DNA of 64,000 nt from an uncultured Alphaproteobacteria bacterium (GCA_944393245.1 CALXZM010000001.1:124001-188000); one strand, 5' to 3'. Shown: positions 15,736 to 28,621, numbered from the stretch's first letter. Program-made: numbers and translations. Notes: generated by a model from the sequence alone, not told the origin.

Positions 15736-16650
15736 ATGAAAACACCGTGGTGGTTTTTACATAAAACACCACTGGCATTTATATTGGTGCCGGTGTCGTG
15801 GATTTATTATTTGTTTAGTAAAATTGTTTTTGTATTTCGGAAAATTGGTGCGTACAAATCGCGGCGCAAAATAATTTGCGTTGGTAATATAATGGCTGGG
15901 GGGGTTGGAAAAACACCTGTTGTGCGCGAAATCGCAGAATTTTTGGATGCGCCGGTTGTTATGCGTGGGTATAAAAAAAGCGCAAAAACTGGAAACATTG
16001 GGGATGAAGCGGCCATGTTGGCACGTGACGGTTTGCGTGTTCATGTTGGCGACAGAAAAAGCAACATTGTTTTATTAAATCGTCAATCTGATGATGATAC
16101 ACCAATTGTTATGGATGACGGATACCAAAACCCACGAATTAAAAAAGATATTTCTGTATTGGTTTTTGACCAGGCATTAGGTTATGGAAATGGTTTTTTA
16201 TTGCCTGCGGGGCCGTTGCGGGAACCGCGGCGGGCGGTGCGACGGGCGGATGCAATTATTGTTATTAAAAGTGACCATCCGCGTAAGCGTTTTGTTTTGC
16301 CTGATGGTATTCCTGTGTTTTATGCCACAAATAAAACCATATCGCCATATGATGAAGATGAAAAATTATTTGTGTTTGCGGGTATTGGATATCCCAAAAA
16401 GTTTTTTCGTTCATTGGACAATGTTGTTGGACACAGGGCCTTTGCGGACCATTATCAATATACCGATGAAGATTTAAAAAAATTACAAAATGCGGCACAA
16501 AAACGCGGTGCAAAGTTAATTACAACTGAAAAAGATTGGATGCGGTTACCGCCTGAATTGCGTGATGAAATAAAATATGCGCGTTTGGATACGGTAATAG
16601 ATGATGATTTTTGGAAATGGTTGGGGGAAAAGGTTAAATGTCAACATTAA
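15736..16650 (+). CDS. lpxK: Tetraacyldisaccharide 4'-kinase LpxK
   Basis: LpxK phosphorylates the 4' position of tetraacyldisaccharide-1-phosphate to give lipid IVA at the inner membrane. 304 residues. An N-terminal membrane helix (about 13-32) is followed by the P-loop GGVGKTPV (55-62), the VMDDGYQNP segment and a late TTEKDWMRLP motif, all typical. I prefer the ATG at 15736 with AGGA just upstream over the in-frame TTG at 15730. The 3' end overlaps lpxC by 13 bp. Confidence 0.95.
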   Translation: MKTPWWFLHKTPLAFILVPVSWIYYLFSKIVFVFRKIGAYKSRRKIICVGNIMAGGVGKTPVVREIAEFLDAPVVMRGYKKSAKTGNIGDEAAMLARDGLRVHVGDRKSNIVLLNRQSDDDTPIVMDDGYQNPRIKKDISVLVFDQALGYGNGFLLPAGPLREPRRAVRRADAIIVIKSDHPRKRFVLPDGIPVFYATNKTISPYDEDEKLFVFAGIGYPKKFFRSLDNVVGHRAFADHYQYTDEDLKKLQNAAQKRGAKLITTEKDWMRLPPELRDEIKYARLDTVIDDDFWKWLGEKVKCQH

Positions 16651-17573
16651 AAAAAATTGTAAAATTATCAGGGCGGGGGATTCATTCTGGGTTACCAGTG
16701 AATATCATTGTGCGACCGTCAAAGAAGCCTGGAATATTTTTTAAGCGTATTGATATTGAAAACAGTGCGGCGATTGCTGCTGCATACGATAATGTTGGTG
16801 AAACCAAGATGCGCAATACCACAATTGGTGATGTAAATGGTGCGCATGTTCAGACGATTGAACATTTAATGGCTGCGTTATTTATGGCCGGCATAGACAG
16901 TGCGATAATTGAAATTGATGGGGCGGAAACACCGATTTTGGATGGCAGTGCCGCTGAATTTTATTCTGCCCTTGTTAATGCCGGGGTCGATGGTGTAATT
17001 TCTAAGAAAATTATTGTGCGTCGGCCGGTGATTGCGCGTGCCGCAGAACTGCGCCGTGGAATGAATATTTTTGTGCGATTAAAATGGTGGCTGATAAACA
17101 CTTTGGCCGGCCGCAAAAGTAATGGGTTTGTAAAATTAGAACCAAATGATGGGCGGGCATTGGAAATCAAGGCTACATTGATTTATCCTGAAAAGATAAT
17201 AGGTAATCAAACGTATACTTATGCTTTTGATGGAACAAAAAAGTCAATTGATGATTTTGTAAAAAATATTGCACGCGCACGAACATTCGGAAAATATTCC
17301 GAATGGGAATACCTGAAAGCGCACGGAATGGGGCGGGGTGCAGATGAAACAAATGTGATTGCGTTGAATAACCGCGGGGATGGGACACTGAATAAAACAA
17401 TTTGGCCCGATGAATTTGTGCGACACAAAATCATTGATGTGATTGGGGATATGTATACGTCTGGCGGAATTGTGATTGGAAAATTGGAATCGTTTAAGGG
17501 CAGTCATGCTTTAAATAATCTGGTGCTGAAAAAGTTGTTCAGTGATGCGTCAAATTATGATATAATTGAATAA
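16638..17573 (+). CDS. lpxC: UDP-3-O-acyl-N-acetylglucosamine deacetylase LpxC
   Basis: LpxC carries out the committed, zinc-dependent deacetylation of lipid A synthesis. 311 residues. Zinc ligand His is in TIEHLMAAL (His76), the HKIIDVIGD motif with the second His and Asp is near residue 257, and the catalytic GSHALNN motif is near 285. GRGIHSG (12-18) and PILDGSAAEF are also conserved. It is encoded with lpxK, and the overlap suggests translational coupling. The order acyltransferase-lpxK-lpxC is compact and unusual. Confidence 0.95.
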   Translation: MSTLKKIVKLSGRGIHSGLPVNIIVRPSKKPGIFFKRIDIENSAAIAAAYDNVGETKMRNTTIGDVNGAHVQTIEHLMAALFMAGIDSAIIEIDGAETPILDGSAAEFYSALVNAGVDGVISKKIIVRRPVIARAAELRRGMNIFVRLKWWLINTLAGRKSNGFVKLEPNDGRALEIKATLIYPEKIIGNQTYTYAFDGTKKSIDDFVKNIARARTFGKYSEWEYLKAHGMGRGADETNVIALNNRGDGTLNKTIWPDEFVRHKIIDVIGDMYTSGGIVIGKLESFKGSHALNNLVLKKLFSDASNYDIIE

Positions 17574-17599
17574 AACAATTCATAATTATGGTGGTTGAA

Positions 17600-18040
17600 A
17601 TGAAAAGGAAACTGTTTATTTCCGCAATGTTGTTGGCACTGGCGGCATGTGGTGGAATGATAAAAAATGAAAATGGCAGTCAATATATAACTCAGTTGGA
17701 TGCCGAACCAATTGGTTGTACATTTTTATACAAAATTGAATCAGAGGTATCGGTATACGATGCAGATGATGCACGCGTGTATTTGGAAAACAGAATTGCT
17801 GACCAGGCACGACCGGGTAACGCATATTGGATTACCAGCCAACGCACACGTCCAAATGAATGGGTAATATTTGGGCCGGAACGTGCATTTGTGTTGGTGG
17901 CAAATGTTTATGATTGTCCGCATCCTAATAATGTTCGCACGGCCAAGGATGGTGGCAGCAGCATAACTGCAACCCCAGTATTGGTGGAACATCAGTTAAA
18001 CTGTAATGGTTCCATGTATGGCGGTGTTGGTGGTTGTTAA
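17600..18040 (+). CDS. Small lipoprotein, unknown function
   Basis: 146 residues from the ATG at 17600 (MKRKLFIS). Lipobox LAAC sits at about residue 17. The mature protein has four further cysteines (CTFLYK, VYDCPHP, LNCNG, GGC at the very end), suggesting disulfides in the periplasm. The region around CTFLYKIESEV with ARPGNAYWIT slightly resembles DUF4156-type lipoproteins. It follows lpxC closely and ends at a terminator. Confidence 0.6.
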   Translation: MKRKLFISAMLLALAACGGMIKNENGSQYITQLDAEPIGCTFLYKIESEVSVYDADDARVYLENRIADQARPGNAYWITSQRTRPNEWVIFGPERAFVLVANVYDCPHPNNVRTAKDGGSSITATPVLVEHQLNCNGSMYGGVGGC

Positions 18041-18057
18041 TGGCATTGTTGTGTTTT

Positions 18058-18090
18058 AATTAACCGCCGTGTTTATCGCGGCGGTTTTTG
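18058..18090 (+). terminator. Terminator of the lpx operon
   Basis: AACCGCCG pairs with CGGCGGTT (about 18063-18085), followed by TTTTTGTTG. Confidence 0.8.
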
Positions 18091-18157
18091 TTGTTATTCT
18101 GTGTTTGCCAAAGACGGTTTTTTTATGTTATAATTACTAAAACAGCAGAGAGAGAAA

Positions 18158-19420
18158 TTGCCTGGGCAAGTTATAACCGTTGATAGGAAAAAATACGCCG
18201 TTGGTTTGTTTTGGCAACCAACGGGTGCCGGGTATGTACCACGCACGTATGCGCGTACATTGGCACGCAGTGTTGATAAAAAATTAAACCTGTATACAGA
18301 ATACAGGGCAATGGTTGGTTTGGGGTCAAAACGTTTCGGACATCGCAGTGGAATGGAATCTGCGGCTGCTGCTGTGACTGATGCGCTGGGGGAATTTACG
18401 TCTTTTTTGGCTGTGTTCGCCGTGGACAAGTTGTTTTATCTGGTTGCGGTCAGAAATGACGTTATTCTGGAAGACAAGTTATTTGATAAAGAAGAAGACG
18501 CGCGTGCCGAATATTTTAAGTTATCAAAAATACCAGATTGGGGGGCGTTGTTTGCGCCAGGCGCATGGGGAATGCCGCGCGCGGTTGAACGTAATTTGGG
18601 GGATTTAATACGGCGTGGACCGCGGGCTGTATTACGGCAAATCAGTCGTGTGCGTGCAACGTTAATATCGGTTGCTTTATTGGTTGGGTTTGCGATATTG
18701 ATGTTGTGGGTGTTTCGTGAACCGTTAACGCGCATGTTTGCGCCAACACCCGAAATATCACAGGTTAGTCCGGAAATAGTTGCTGAATATGAACGTCAAA
18801 TAGAAGAAAAAAATAAAGAGTTAGATCAACAATTTGAAATTCAGCGCGCCCCACAGCCAGAACCAATTGTTTTGCCGTATGAATATTTACCCGATCCCGT
18901 GGCCCGGGCAGAGGTATGTTATCAGGCAATCGCTTTTTTGATGCAGCCAATAACTGGGTGGAATCAGGTGTCGGCTGAATGTGGTGAAACGCATGCCAGT
19001 GTGGTATTTAATCGTGATTTTGGGACGTTAAATGGTTTTTATTCCATTGCAACGGAATTAATGCCGGGGTCGTTTGTGCAACAGGAATCTGATAATTCGT
19101 TGTATGTTCGGGCAACGTTGCCAAGTGTACAAATACAGGCTTCGTTGGATGAACGTGACGTGGAAACTGTTGCGCGGGCTGTTATGACGGCGTTTCAAGA
19201 TGCAAATATGTTTGCAGATGTGCAAATGGTAACGGATACACTGACAAATGGGGTGGATACTGTTAACCTGGATATAGTAGAGGTTGCCGCAGAATCAAAA
19301 TTAACCCCAATGCAATTTATGAAAATTTTTGACGATTTCGGCGGGGTGTATATGACACGTTGCGCGTGGGATGCGTCGACACGTAACTGGAACTATGAGG
19401 TGATTATCTATGCCAAGTAA
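18158..19420 (+). CDS. pilO: Type IVb pilus protein PilO (PilO2-like)
   Basis: 420 residues. It resembles R64/thin-pilus PilO: an N-terminal cytoplasmic domain with KKYAVGLFW, one membrane helix (about 167-185, LISVALLVGFAILML), then a periplasmic domain with coiled-coil (about 205-225). PilO links the inner-membrane platform to the secretin. The start is a TTG preceded by GAGAGA; no upstream ATG fits. It is the first of the pilOPQR operon and overlaps pilP by 11 bp. Confidence 0.7.
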   Translation: MPGQVITVDRKKYAVGLFWQPTGAGYVPRTYARTLARSVDKKLNLYTEYRAMVGLGSKRFGHRSGMESAAAAVTDALGEFTSFLAVFAVDKLFYLVAVRNDVILEDKLFDKEEDARAEYFKLSKIPDWGALFAPGAWGMPRAVERNLGDLIRRGPRAVLRQISRVRATLISVALLVGFAILMLWVFREPLTRMFAPTPEISQVSPEIVAEYERQIEEKNKELDQQFEIQRAPQPEPIVLPYEYLPDPVARAEVCYQAIAFLMQPITGWNQVSAECGETHASVVFNRDFGTLNGFYSIATELMPGSFVQQESDNSLYVRATLPSVQIQASLDERDVETVARAVMTAFQDANMFADVQMVTDTLTNGVDTVNLDIVEVAAESKLTPMQFMKIFDDFGGVYMTRCAWDASTRNWNYEVIIYAK

Positions 19421-20126
19421 AAAATATTGTTTAAAAATGTTTTTGTTCGCCATTATGGTATTTGTGCCAATGTATGCAAATGCTGTGGCGGTCGATGCAA
19501 CCGATACTGTTGATGATATGGATGTCGCCACTGAAATGGAGGCCGTATCCGCAGACGCTGTGGCGGCATATGACGCATCTGGTTCGCTGTTTCAGCAAAT
19601 TACTGATTTGGAACAAGAAAAGGTTTTAATGGAACTGGAAAAAGAACGGGCGCAATTGAATTTGGAACTGGACAGGTTGGCCGCAGAAAAAATCAAGTTG
19701 CATATGGAAATTGATGAACTGTCCGGACGGGCAGAACAGCAACAGCAAGAATTGGCAAATGCACAGGCCAGATTAGAAGCCGAAGCCGCAAAATTAGAAC
19801 GTGAAAAAGAAGAGTTAGAGGCCCAAACCGAAGAATTAATTGCAAAGCGTGCGTATGCAACAACATCAACGGCAACTGTTACATCTGATAATGCGACAAA
19901 CCAACAGGCGGTTAATTTTAACAGTCAATACAGATTGCTGAATGTTATTGGGGCTGGTGCGCAATTACAGGCAACAATTGAAAATTTGCAGACTGGTCAA
20001 AACAGAATAATCAGCGTCGGCAGGGTGGTCGATGGATATACTGTACAATCAATATCGTTGGATGAAGGGGTGGTATTCACAAACGGTTCGGATACACAGA
20101 CGTTAAATATTACAAAATCCAAATAA
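19410..20126 (+). CDS. pilP: Type IVb pilus biogenesis protein PilP-like
   Basis: 238 residues. A signal peptide (first 25 residues, YANA) is followed by a long charged coiled coil (about 60-150, repeated LEKE/LEAE heptads) and a C-terminal small beta domain (about 170-235) containing ISVGRVVDGYTVQSISLD, the PilP/GspC-like fold. It is probably periplasmic, bridging PilO and the secretin. Its position between pilO and the pilQ ATPase is the R64 order, which supports the name more than sequence does. Confidence 0.68.
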   Translation: MPSKKYCLKMFLFAIMVFVPMYANAVAVDATDTVDDMDVATEMEAVSADAVAAYDASGSLFQQITDLEQEKVLMELEKERAQLNLELDRLAAEKIKLHMEIDELSGRAEQQQQELANAQARLEAEAAKLEREKEELEAQTEELIAKRAYATTSTATVTSDNATNQQAVNFNSQYRLLNVIGAGAQLQATIENLQTGQNRIISVGRVVDGYTVQSISLDEGVVFTNGSDTQTLNITKSK

Positions 20127-20136
20127 GGCGCATGTC

Positions 20137-21774
20137 ATGAATGAAACGGAAAACAATATCCTGAATAATGTTCCGGTCGCTGAAAAGCCGTCTGTGCCGG
20201 CGGGGTTGGAAAATGCCGATAACAAGGATATTGTAGATTATCTGTTTTCAAACGGAAATCGGTTGCTGACTGCAACAGGGGCAGAACAAGAACTGCCCAA
20301 GGATGCCCAGGGACTGATTGCTTATTTTTCCGGTGGTGAAATAATTATTTCACGTACGCATCGATATGACGGGCGTGTGTTGGCGTTCTTGGATTTATTG
20401 AAAAAACGTGCGCGGCCCATGCGTATACCGTTTTATTCTGATTTGGGGTTGGTATCCAGTATTTACAAGGCGTATGAAAATCGGTTGGGTGGTATTACAC
20501 GTTCACGCCAGGATTATGACAACCAAATGCAAAAGGACTTCGTCGATATAATCGCCAAGGCCGCCGCACAAAAGGTTTCTGATATTCACATAGAGGTTGC
20601 AGACCAAACAACAATATATTTTCGTATCGACGGCAGTATGCAGCCTGTGTTGGAATATAATTCAGGTTGGGGTGAATCTTTTGTTCGTGCCGCGTTTGCA
20701 TCGTCTGATATGTCAAATGCAAATTATGCCCAGAATGAATACCAATACGCGCAAAAGGATGGGCGCACGCCACTGCGTGGAACCAAGGATTTATATCTGC
20801 CACGCGGGATATTAAGTATTCGTATGCAGTTTAATCCGGTCGCATTCGGCAGTCGGTATGTCGTTATGCGATTGTTATACGATAACCCGTCTGAGGGGAT
20901 AAAAACAGAACAGGAATTTGGTGAATATGAACAAAAATTATTAATGCGTTTGCGTTCTTTCCCAACAGGATTGGTTATTGTTGCCGGCCCCACCAGTTCC
21001 GGTAAATCAACAACGTTGGTGCGTAATATGTCACTGATGTTAAAGGAACATCATTATGAAATAAACCTGATTACGGTGGAAGATCCGGTTGAACAAAAAA
21101 TATTTGGCGCGCACCAGATGCCCGTTGTTAATGCAACAAATGAAGATTTGCGTGACGAAAAGTATACCGAGGCTTTGGCCGCGGCATTGCGCAGTGACCC
21201 TGATACACTGATGGTGGGGGAAATTCGTACTTTGGCGGCGGCACAGTTAACTGTGCGTGGTGCGTTATCGGGGCATAATGTTTGGACAACGTTGCATGCT
21301 AATTCTGCGATGTCTGCATTAACGCGTTTATTAGATTTAGGGATAGAGGCATTTAAATTAAAAGAAGAAACCCTGATGCGTGGACTGATATCCATGCGAT
21401 TGTTTAAAAAATTATGTCCACATTGTCGTGAAAGATTGGCTGAACATCCCGAAGCACCAGAATACGGACGTGTTATGGATGCGTTTGGTGAATTAGGACT
21501 GCGCCAGGTATATATCCGTGGTGCTGGATGTGAAGAGTGCAAGGGTACAGGTACGTTGGGACGTATAAAGGCCGGTGAAATAATCATCACTAACAGTGAA
21601 TTTTTGCGTATGGCTTTGTCTGGTAATACAGATGGTGCGTATAAGTATTGGTTAGAAGAAATGGATGGTCGCACGTTAAAAGAGGCCGCAACCGCATTAA
21701 TGTTACAGGGTATAATTGGCGTGGATGAATTGGAACGATGGGTTGGGTTGCTGGACAGACCGGGGGTGTATTAA
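20137..21774 (+). CDS. pilQ: Type IVb pilus assembly ATPase PilQ (GspE/PilB family)
   Basis: 545 residues. Secretion ATPase that powers pilus extension. It has an N-terminal domain, then KVSDIHIEV (about 148-156), Walker A AGPTSSGKSTT (about 285-295), an Asp box with ITVEDPVE (about 314), Walker B TLMVGEIR (about 353-360) and His box LHANSA (about 385). The four-cysteine metal motif CPHCRE ... CEECKG (about 428-470) is present. It matches R64 PilQ, not the secretin of the same name in other pili. Confidence 0.88.
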   Translation: MNETENNILNNVPVAEKPSVPAGLENADNKDIVDYLFSNGNRLLTATGAEQELPKDAQGLIAYFSGGEIIISRTHRYDGRVLAFLDLLKKRARPMRIPFYSDLGLVSSIYKAYENRLGGITRSRQDYDNQMQKDFVDIIAKAAAQKVSDIHIEVADQTTIYFRIDGSMQPVLEYNSGWGESFVRAAFASSDMSNANYAQNEYQYAQKDGRTPLRGTKDLYLPRGILSIRMQFNPVAFGSRYVVMRLLYDNPSEGIKTEQEFGEYEQKLLMRLRSFPTGLVIVAGPTSSGKSTTLVRNMSLMLKEHHYEINLITVEDPVEQKIFGAHQMPVVNATNEDLRDEKYTEALAAALRSDPDTLMVGEIRTLAAAQLTVRGALSGHNVWTTLHANSAMSALTRLLDLGIEAFKLKEETLMRGLISMRLFKKLCPHCRERLAEHPEAPEYGRVMDAFGELGLRQVYIRGAGCEECKGTGTLGRIKAGEIIITNSEFLRMALSGNTDGAYKYWLEEMDGRTLKEAATALMLQGIIGVDELERWVGLLDRPGVY

Positions 21775-21775
21775 T

Positions 21776-22849
21776 ATGACAACCAAAATGGATTTATGGT
21801 ATGCACGTCTGGTATTTCGGTTGGACACTGACAAGCGTATGGCCACCGCGCGCAAGTTGGCGTCGCTGTTGCGTAATGATTTTACGTTGATGGATGCGCT
21901 GGGGCGGTTGGAATCCATTGAATCGCACGGTGGAAAAAAGCCAAATGAACCGTTTGCAATTGTTATGCGTGAATGGCAAAAAAACCTGGAACGGGGAATG
22001 AGTTTTTCTGATGCGACGCGTGGTTGGGTGCCACCAGAAGAAACATTGCTGGTTACATCTGGAAATTTGTCTGATTTGGTTGTGGCGTTGGAAAATGTCA
22101 GTCGGGTTGTTGATGGAACAACACGTATAAAGCGCGCAATGACCAGCGCAATTGCGTATCCGCTGTTTTTGCTGTTACTGACATTCGGTATAATTATGAT
22201 GGTCGGAATTTATTTGGTGCCGCCATTGGCTGAAATTGCAGGTGACAATGTTGTTTGGCGCGGAATGGCGTCGTCGTTGATATGGCTGTCTGAATTTTCA
22301 ATTAAATATTGGTATTGGGTTTTGGGCGGTTTTGCCGCAATTGTCGCAATTATATGGATAAGTTTACCAAACTGGACGGGCAGGTTACGAACAACTTTTG
22401 ATAATTTGCCACCGTGGAATGTTTATAAAATTCAGATGTCTGTTGGTTGGTTGATGAGTTTGTCTGCAATGGTTGCTGCGGGTATTACAATTCCAGACGC
22501 AATGCGAATGTTGGCGGATAATTCAAATAAATATTTACGCAGTATATTAGAAGACGCGCTGCATTATATCGCAAATGGTGCGAATTTGGGTAATGCATTG
22601 AATAACACGGGGCGTAATTTCCCAAACCAGGAAATTATTGGGGATTTGGCAATATATGCCGATATGAATGGTTTTGATTCAAATTTGGCACGGGTTGCAA
22701 ATGATTATTTAGAAGAATCTGTGCGTAAAATGGAATCTGTATCAAACATGATGAACAGTTTGGGAATATTGTTGGTATCTGCCATTATTGCATGGGTTGT
22801 TTTGGGTACTTTTCAAATGCAGGACCAGATTACATCAGCACTGACGTGA
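21776..22849 (+). CDS. pilR: Type IVb pilus inner-membrane platform protein PilR (GspF family)
   Basis: 357 residues from the ATG at 21776. It has two GspF-type domains with three to four membrane helices (about 130-155, 180-200, 335-355). Motifs ATARKLASLLRNDF near the start and GMSFSDATRGWVPPEE (about 77-92) match the cytoplasmic four-helix T2SSF domain, which recurs after residue 215 (MSAMVAAGITIPDAMRML). It anchors the ATPase and assembles pilin. It is the last gene of the operon; no prepilin gene (pilS) follows. Confidence 0.85.
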   Translation: MTTKMDLWYARLVFRLDTDKRMATARKLASLLRNDFTLMDALGRLESIESHGGKKPNEPFAIVMREWQKNLERGMSFSDATRGWVPPEETLLVTSGNLSDLVVALENVSRVVDGTTRIKRAMTSAIAYPLFLLLLTFGIIMMVGIYLVPPLAEIAGDNVVWRGMASSLIWLSEFSIKYWYWVLGGFAAIVAIIWISLPNWTGRLRTTFDNLPPWNVYKIQMSVGWLMSLSAMVAAGITIPDAMRMLADNSNKYLRSILEDALHYIANGANLGNALNNTGRNFPNQEIIGDLAIYADMNGFDSNLARVANDYLEESVRKMESVSNMMNSLGILLVSAIIAWVVLGTFQMQDQITSALT

Positions 22850-22885
22850 TATGGTTGTTCGTTGCTAGTTATTCGATAGTCGATA

Positions 22886-22914
22886 AAAAATCCCCAACAG
22901 GGGATTTTTTTCGG
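22886..22914 (+). terminator. Terminator of pilOPQR
   Basis: AATCCCC/GGGGATT (about 22889-22906) followed by TTTTTTT. Confidence 0.85.
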
Positions 22915-22942
22915 GTCACAAGTTACCAGTAATGGGTAACTG

Positions 22943-23512
22943 CTATACCATAAATGGCAGGTTTTCCAGTGTGCCTTCTGCCACACGAACATTTACGTCC
23001 AGCATCATAAATATTGTGTCGGGTGTGTGTGACATGTTCGAATTAAACATTTCTGTTGATAACAAGTGACTGGTATTTACCGACAGGCGGGTTATTAAAT
23101 GGTCGTCGTCCAATAATGTATAAATAGGGCCAATATCACGTGGCGTGTTTTCGCCTATTTCATGTTCGTTTTGCGGACAACGCAGGCCGTCCAGTATTGT
23201 TTTTACCCGGTTGTCAATATCGCTGTGTGGCAGACCGACAATTTCCGGGTGCATCATTTGAATGTCTATTTCCGCCAATAATTTCAGATTTGGCGTGATT
23301 ATTGGGTTCCAATCGATACCACCCACGTGCCTGGTTGTAATCGGACTTTTGGTGGCCGTTGGAATCATGTATTTCTTCATGTTATCCCACGGTTGATGTT
23401 CCAACAGTTTTTTTAATTGTGGGTGAAACTGCATACGTATATCAGAAATATGCTGGGAACGTTTTTTAGGATTAATTAATATTTCGCCAAAATATAATAA
23501 TTTAAATCGCAT
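22943..23512 (-). CDS. RusA-like endodeoxyribonuclease / Holliday junction resolvase family
   Basis: 189 residues. The motif HSDIDNRVKTILDGLR (about 97-112) matches the RusA D-x-D-N metal-binding motif, and TLLDDDHLITRLS (about 132-144) matches the second acidic motif (DDSQI). RusA nucleases cut branched DNA and are common in prophages. This protein carries an extended N-terminal segment compared with phage RusA (about 120 aa). It lies two bases after a small unknown gene, with which it forms an operon. Assignment is by motif. Confidence 0.65.
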   Translation of the reverse strand: MRFKLLYFGEILINPKKRSQHISDIRMQFHPQLKKLLEHQPWDNMKKYMIPTATKSPITTRHVGGIDWNPIITPNLKLLAEIDIQMMHPEIVGLPHSDIDNRVKTILDGLRCPQNEHEIGENTPRDIGPIYTLLDDDHLITRLSVNTSHLLSTEMFNSNMSHTPDTIFMMLDVNVRVAEGTLENLPFMV

Positions 23513-23513
23513 A

Positions 23514-26294
<2,781 letters not shown>

Positions 26295-26308
26295 CAATGG
26301 GGGGATAA

Positions 26309-26617
26309 ATGGCTGAAAACGAAAACAATTTCTTTGTTGATGAATATGGTGAAATTCATCGTAACAGTGAACCACAGCGTTTGGAAAATGATGCGCTGTG
26401 GCGTGAATATCAGCAATTGGAATACGAAATCTTTTCACACCATGATAACAGTCCAGAAAAATTGGCGCGGTTTCAGGAACTGGAAAAACAACTGGGGATA
26501 ACAGAGAAAAAAAAGAATGCTTTTTTAAATGCGAAAAATAAACTGCGTGCCAATGCGCAACAAACCATGTCCGTAACGCAAATTTTATCCGCAGCGCAAC
26601 AGAAAAAAAACGAATAA
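26309..26617 (+). CDS. Hypothetical charged helical protein
   Basis: 102 residues, unrecognised. It is very acidic at the N-terminus and Lys/Gln-rich at the C-terminus, and is predicted helical, possibly coiled coil (about 35-80). A GGGGGA ribosome-binding site precedes the ATG. It sits in a tight run gyrB, this gene, HhH glycosylase, ung, with zero spacing to the next gene. Confidence 0.55.
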   Translation: MAENENNFFVDEYGEIHRNSEPQRLENDALWREYQQLEYEIFSHHDNSPEKLARFQELEKQLGITEKKKNAFLNAKNKLRANAQQTMSVTQILSAAQQKKNE

Positions 26618-27286
26618 ATGTTTACGGCGGATTGGTTTTTGGGGTTGGATAAACAATTGCGTGAAATGGGGCTGGATTCCGATGCGCAATCGTTTGATGA
26701 AATAAAAGAAAACCTGGCGCACAGAAAAATTCTGGCCCCGGATGCGTTTGCGGAAAATTGCGTATATGTAATTTTGGCGGGTGGTTTTTCACAAAAAACA
26801 GCCAAGAAAATTCACGCACAAATTATGGAATATATTCATAACAACGGTGCGGATTTTGACGGTCTGTTTGCGATGTTTCATAATAAAAACAAAATAAATG
26901 CGATTTGTAAAATATGGAATGGGCGTGATGAATTTTGCCGTAAATATTATGAACTGGACAATACTGATGCGCGAATAAAATATTTGTCAAAACTGCCACA
27001 TATCGGACGGATAACCGCAAATCATTTGGCACGTAACCTGGGCGAAGATGTTGTTAAATATGACATTTGGATTCAGCGTTTGGGGGTGCTGTATGCACAA
27101 AATCCAGCATTGGCGCAAAAAATAGACAACGGTAATTTATGTGATGAAATAAAATGTGCGTGTGATGATATGTTTGCGGACCTGTGCAATCAGACCGGAT
27201 TACCACGCGGGTATATTGATGTTGTTTTGTGGAAAAGTTCGCAAACCGGATTGATAGGGGAATTAAAAAATGAATGTAAAGATTGA
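26618..27286 (+). CDS. Helix-hairpin-helix DNA glycosylase-like protein
   Basis: 222 residues. [17 protein letters not shown] (about 128-144) is a helix-hairpin-helix and [11 protein letters not shown] (about 148-158) supplies the aspartate typical of HhH-GPD base-excision glycosylases. [12 protein letters not shown] (about 54-65) is the matching upstream helix. The four-cysteine FeS motif of MutY/Nth is not seen. It overlaps ung by 17 bp, so the two repair genes are coupled. The base it removes is unknown; an alkyl-base or AlkD/Tag-like role is possible. Confidence 0.7.
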   Translation: MFTADWFLGLDKQLREMGLDSDAQSFDEIKENLAHRKILAPDAFAENCVYVILAGGFSQKTAKKIHAQIMEYIHNNGADFDGLFAMFHNKNKINAICKIWNGRDEFCRKYYELDNTDARIKYLSKLPHIGRITANHLARNLGEDVVKYDIWIQRLGVLYAQNPALAQKIDNGNLCDEIKCACDDMFADLCNQTGLPRGYIDVVLWKSSQTGLIGELKNECKD

Positions 27287-27932
27287 ACAATCATGGAAAG
27301 ATGCGTTGGCCCCTGAATTTGATAAAGACTATTTTATCAAATTGACGGATTTTGTTCGTGGCGAATACATGGCTGGGCACGCGGTTTATCCAGCGCCAGC
27401 CAATATTTTTAACGCGTTTAATTTATGTCCATTGGAAAATGTAAAGGTTGTAATTATTGGCCAGGACCCATATCACGAACCAGGCCAGGCGCACGGTTTG
27501 TGTTTTTCTGTTTTGCCGCCAACACCGATACCGCCGTCATTGGTAAATATTTACAAGGAAATACAAAATGACCTGGGGCGGCCATCAAAAACACATGGTG
27601 ATTTGACCAGTTGGGCCGAACAGGGGGTGTTATTATTAAATTCAACATTGACCGTTGCGGCGCATCGTGCGGCGTCGCACGTTGGACGCGGGTGGGAACA
27701 ATTTACTGATGCGGTAATACGCGTGGTTTCATCGCGGCCAAATATAGTGTACTTGCTGTGGGGCAGTTATGCCCAGCGCAAGGCTGAATTTGTTGATGCA
27801 CAAAATAATCTGATATTGAAAAGTGTGCATCCGTCCCCACTGTCTGCATCACGTGGATTTTTTGGCAATCACCACTTTTCGCGCGCAAATGAATATTTAA
27901 TTGCACATGGTAAAACGCCAATTGAATGGTAG
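27270..27932 (+). CDS. ung: Uracil-DNA glycosylase, family 1
   Basis: 220 residues, normal length. It excises uracil from DNA. The water-activating loop [18 protein letters not shown] (about 64-81), the [18 protein letters not shown] region (about 109-126) and the leucine-loop motif [13 protein letters not shown] (about 187-199) are intact. It is the last gene of the gyrB-downstream cluster. Confidence 0.96.
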   Translation: MNVKIEQSWKDALAPEFDKDYFIKLTDFVRGEYMAGHAVYPAPANIFNAFNLCPLENVKVVIIGQDPYHEPGQAHGLCFSVLPPTPIPPSLVNIYKEIQNDLGRPSKTHGDLTSWAEQGVLLLNSTLTVAAHRAASHVGRGWEQFTDAVIRVVSSRPNIVYLLWGSYAQRKAEFVDAQNNLILKSVHPSPLSASRGFFGNHHFSRANEYLIAHGKTPIEW

Positions 27933-27951
27933 GATTATTATTCGTAATTAA

Positions 27952-28512
27952 TTAAAAGTTATAAGTAAACCCGGCACCATAAAATGCATAAGAATAATTT
28001 TCTGTGGCTGTATTCGCGTTTGAAAAATGTTGTATAAATAATTCAATGCCCCATTTGTCATTTATTCTGTATCCGCCAATCAGTTTAAATTGGAATAACA
28101 ATTTTGCCCCCAGACGTTCGTTTTGTTGTGCCTGCAGACCAACACCAACACTGGTTGCAAAATACCAATTGTCACCATGCGCCAGGGCAATGTCTTCGGA
28201 TAAAAATATCATCGGGATTGTGTACTGGTCCCAGTCCCAACCATATTTGCTGCCAAACCCCAGCGTCTGGCCAATGTTTATCGATTGGCGCGCGGGAATT
28301 TTGAAAAATGTCGTTGGCTGTGAATATTGTATGTGCAACATATAAAATGGCACCAGTTGTGTTGGTGGTGGAATTAAAAAGCCACTGTTCACACCCTGGC
28401 CCAGGTGAAAAGCAATCTGATTTTCGTGTTCGCCCATAAATGGGTTTGTGTCGGCAAACGCCGCAGGTGCCGCGAAAATCAATGCACATAAAGAAACCGC
28501 GATTTTTTTCAT
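27952..28512 (-). CDS. pagL: Lipid A 3-O-deacylase, PagL-like (acyloxyacyl hydrolase family)
   Basis: 186 residues with a signal peptide (cleavage after about 20, AFA). The C-terminal segment FIQHFSNANTATENYSYAF then GAGFTYNF fits PagL, where the H-x-S-N-A motif holds the catalytic His and Ser and the protein ends in Phe like other outer-membrane barrels. It would trim the 3-O acyl chain of lipid A in the outer membrane. It is monocistronic and convergent with ung. Confidence 0.75.
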   Translation of the reverse strand: MKKIAVSLCALIFAAPAAFADTNPFMGEHENQIAFHLGQGVNSGFLIPPPTQLVPFYMLHIQYSQPTTFFKIPARQSINIGQTLGFGSKYGWDWDQYTIPMIFLSEDIALAHGDNWYFATSVGVGLQAQQNERLGAKLLFQFKLIGGYRINDKWGIELFIQHFSNANTATENYSYAFYGAGFTYNF

Positions 28513-28621
28513 ACGCGCAATATATACGATATATAAAATCTTTGCAACAAGAATTTATTAAAAATTATAATAATTTTATATATGAATAAATTCTTTTATA
28601 TAAATATTGGGATTGTTTTTC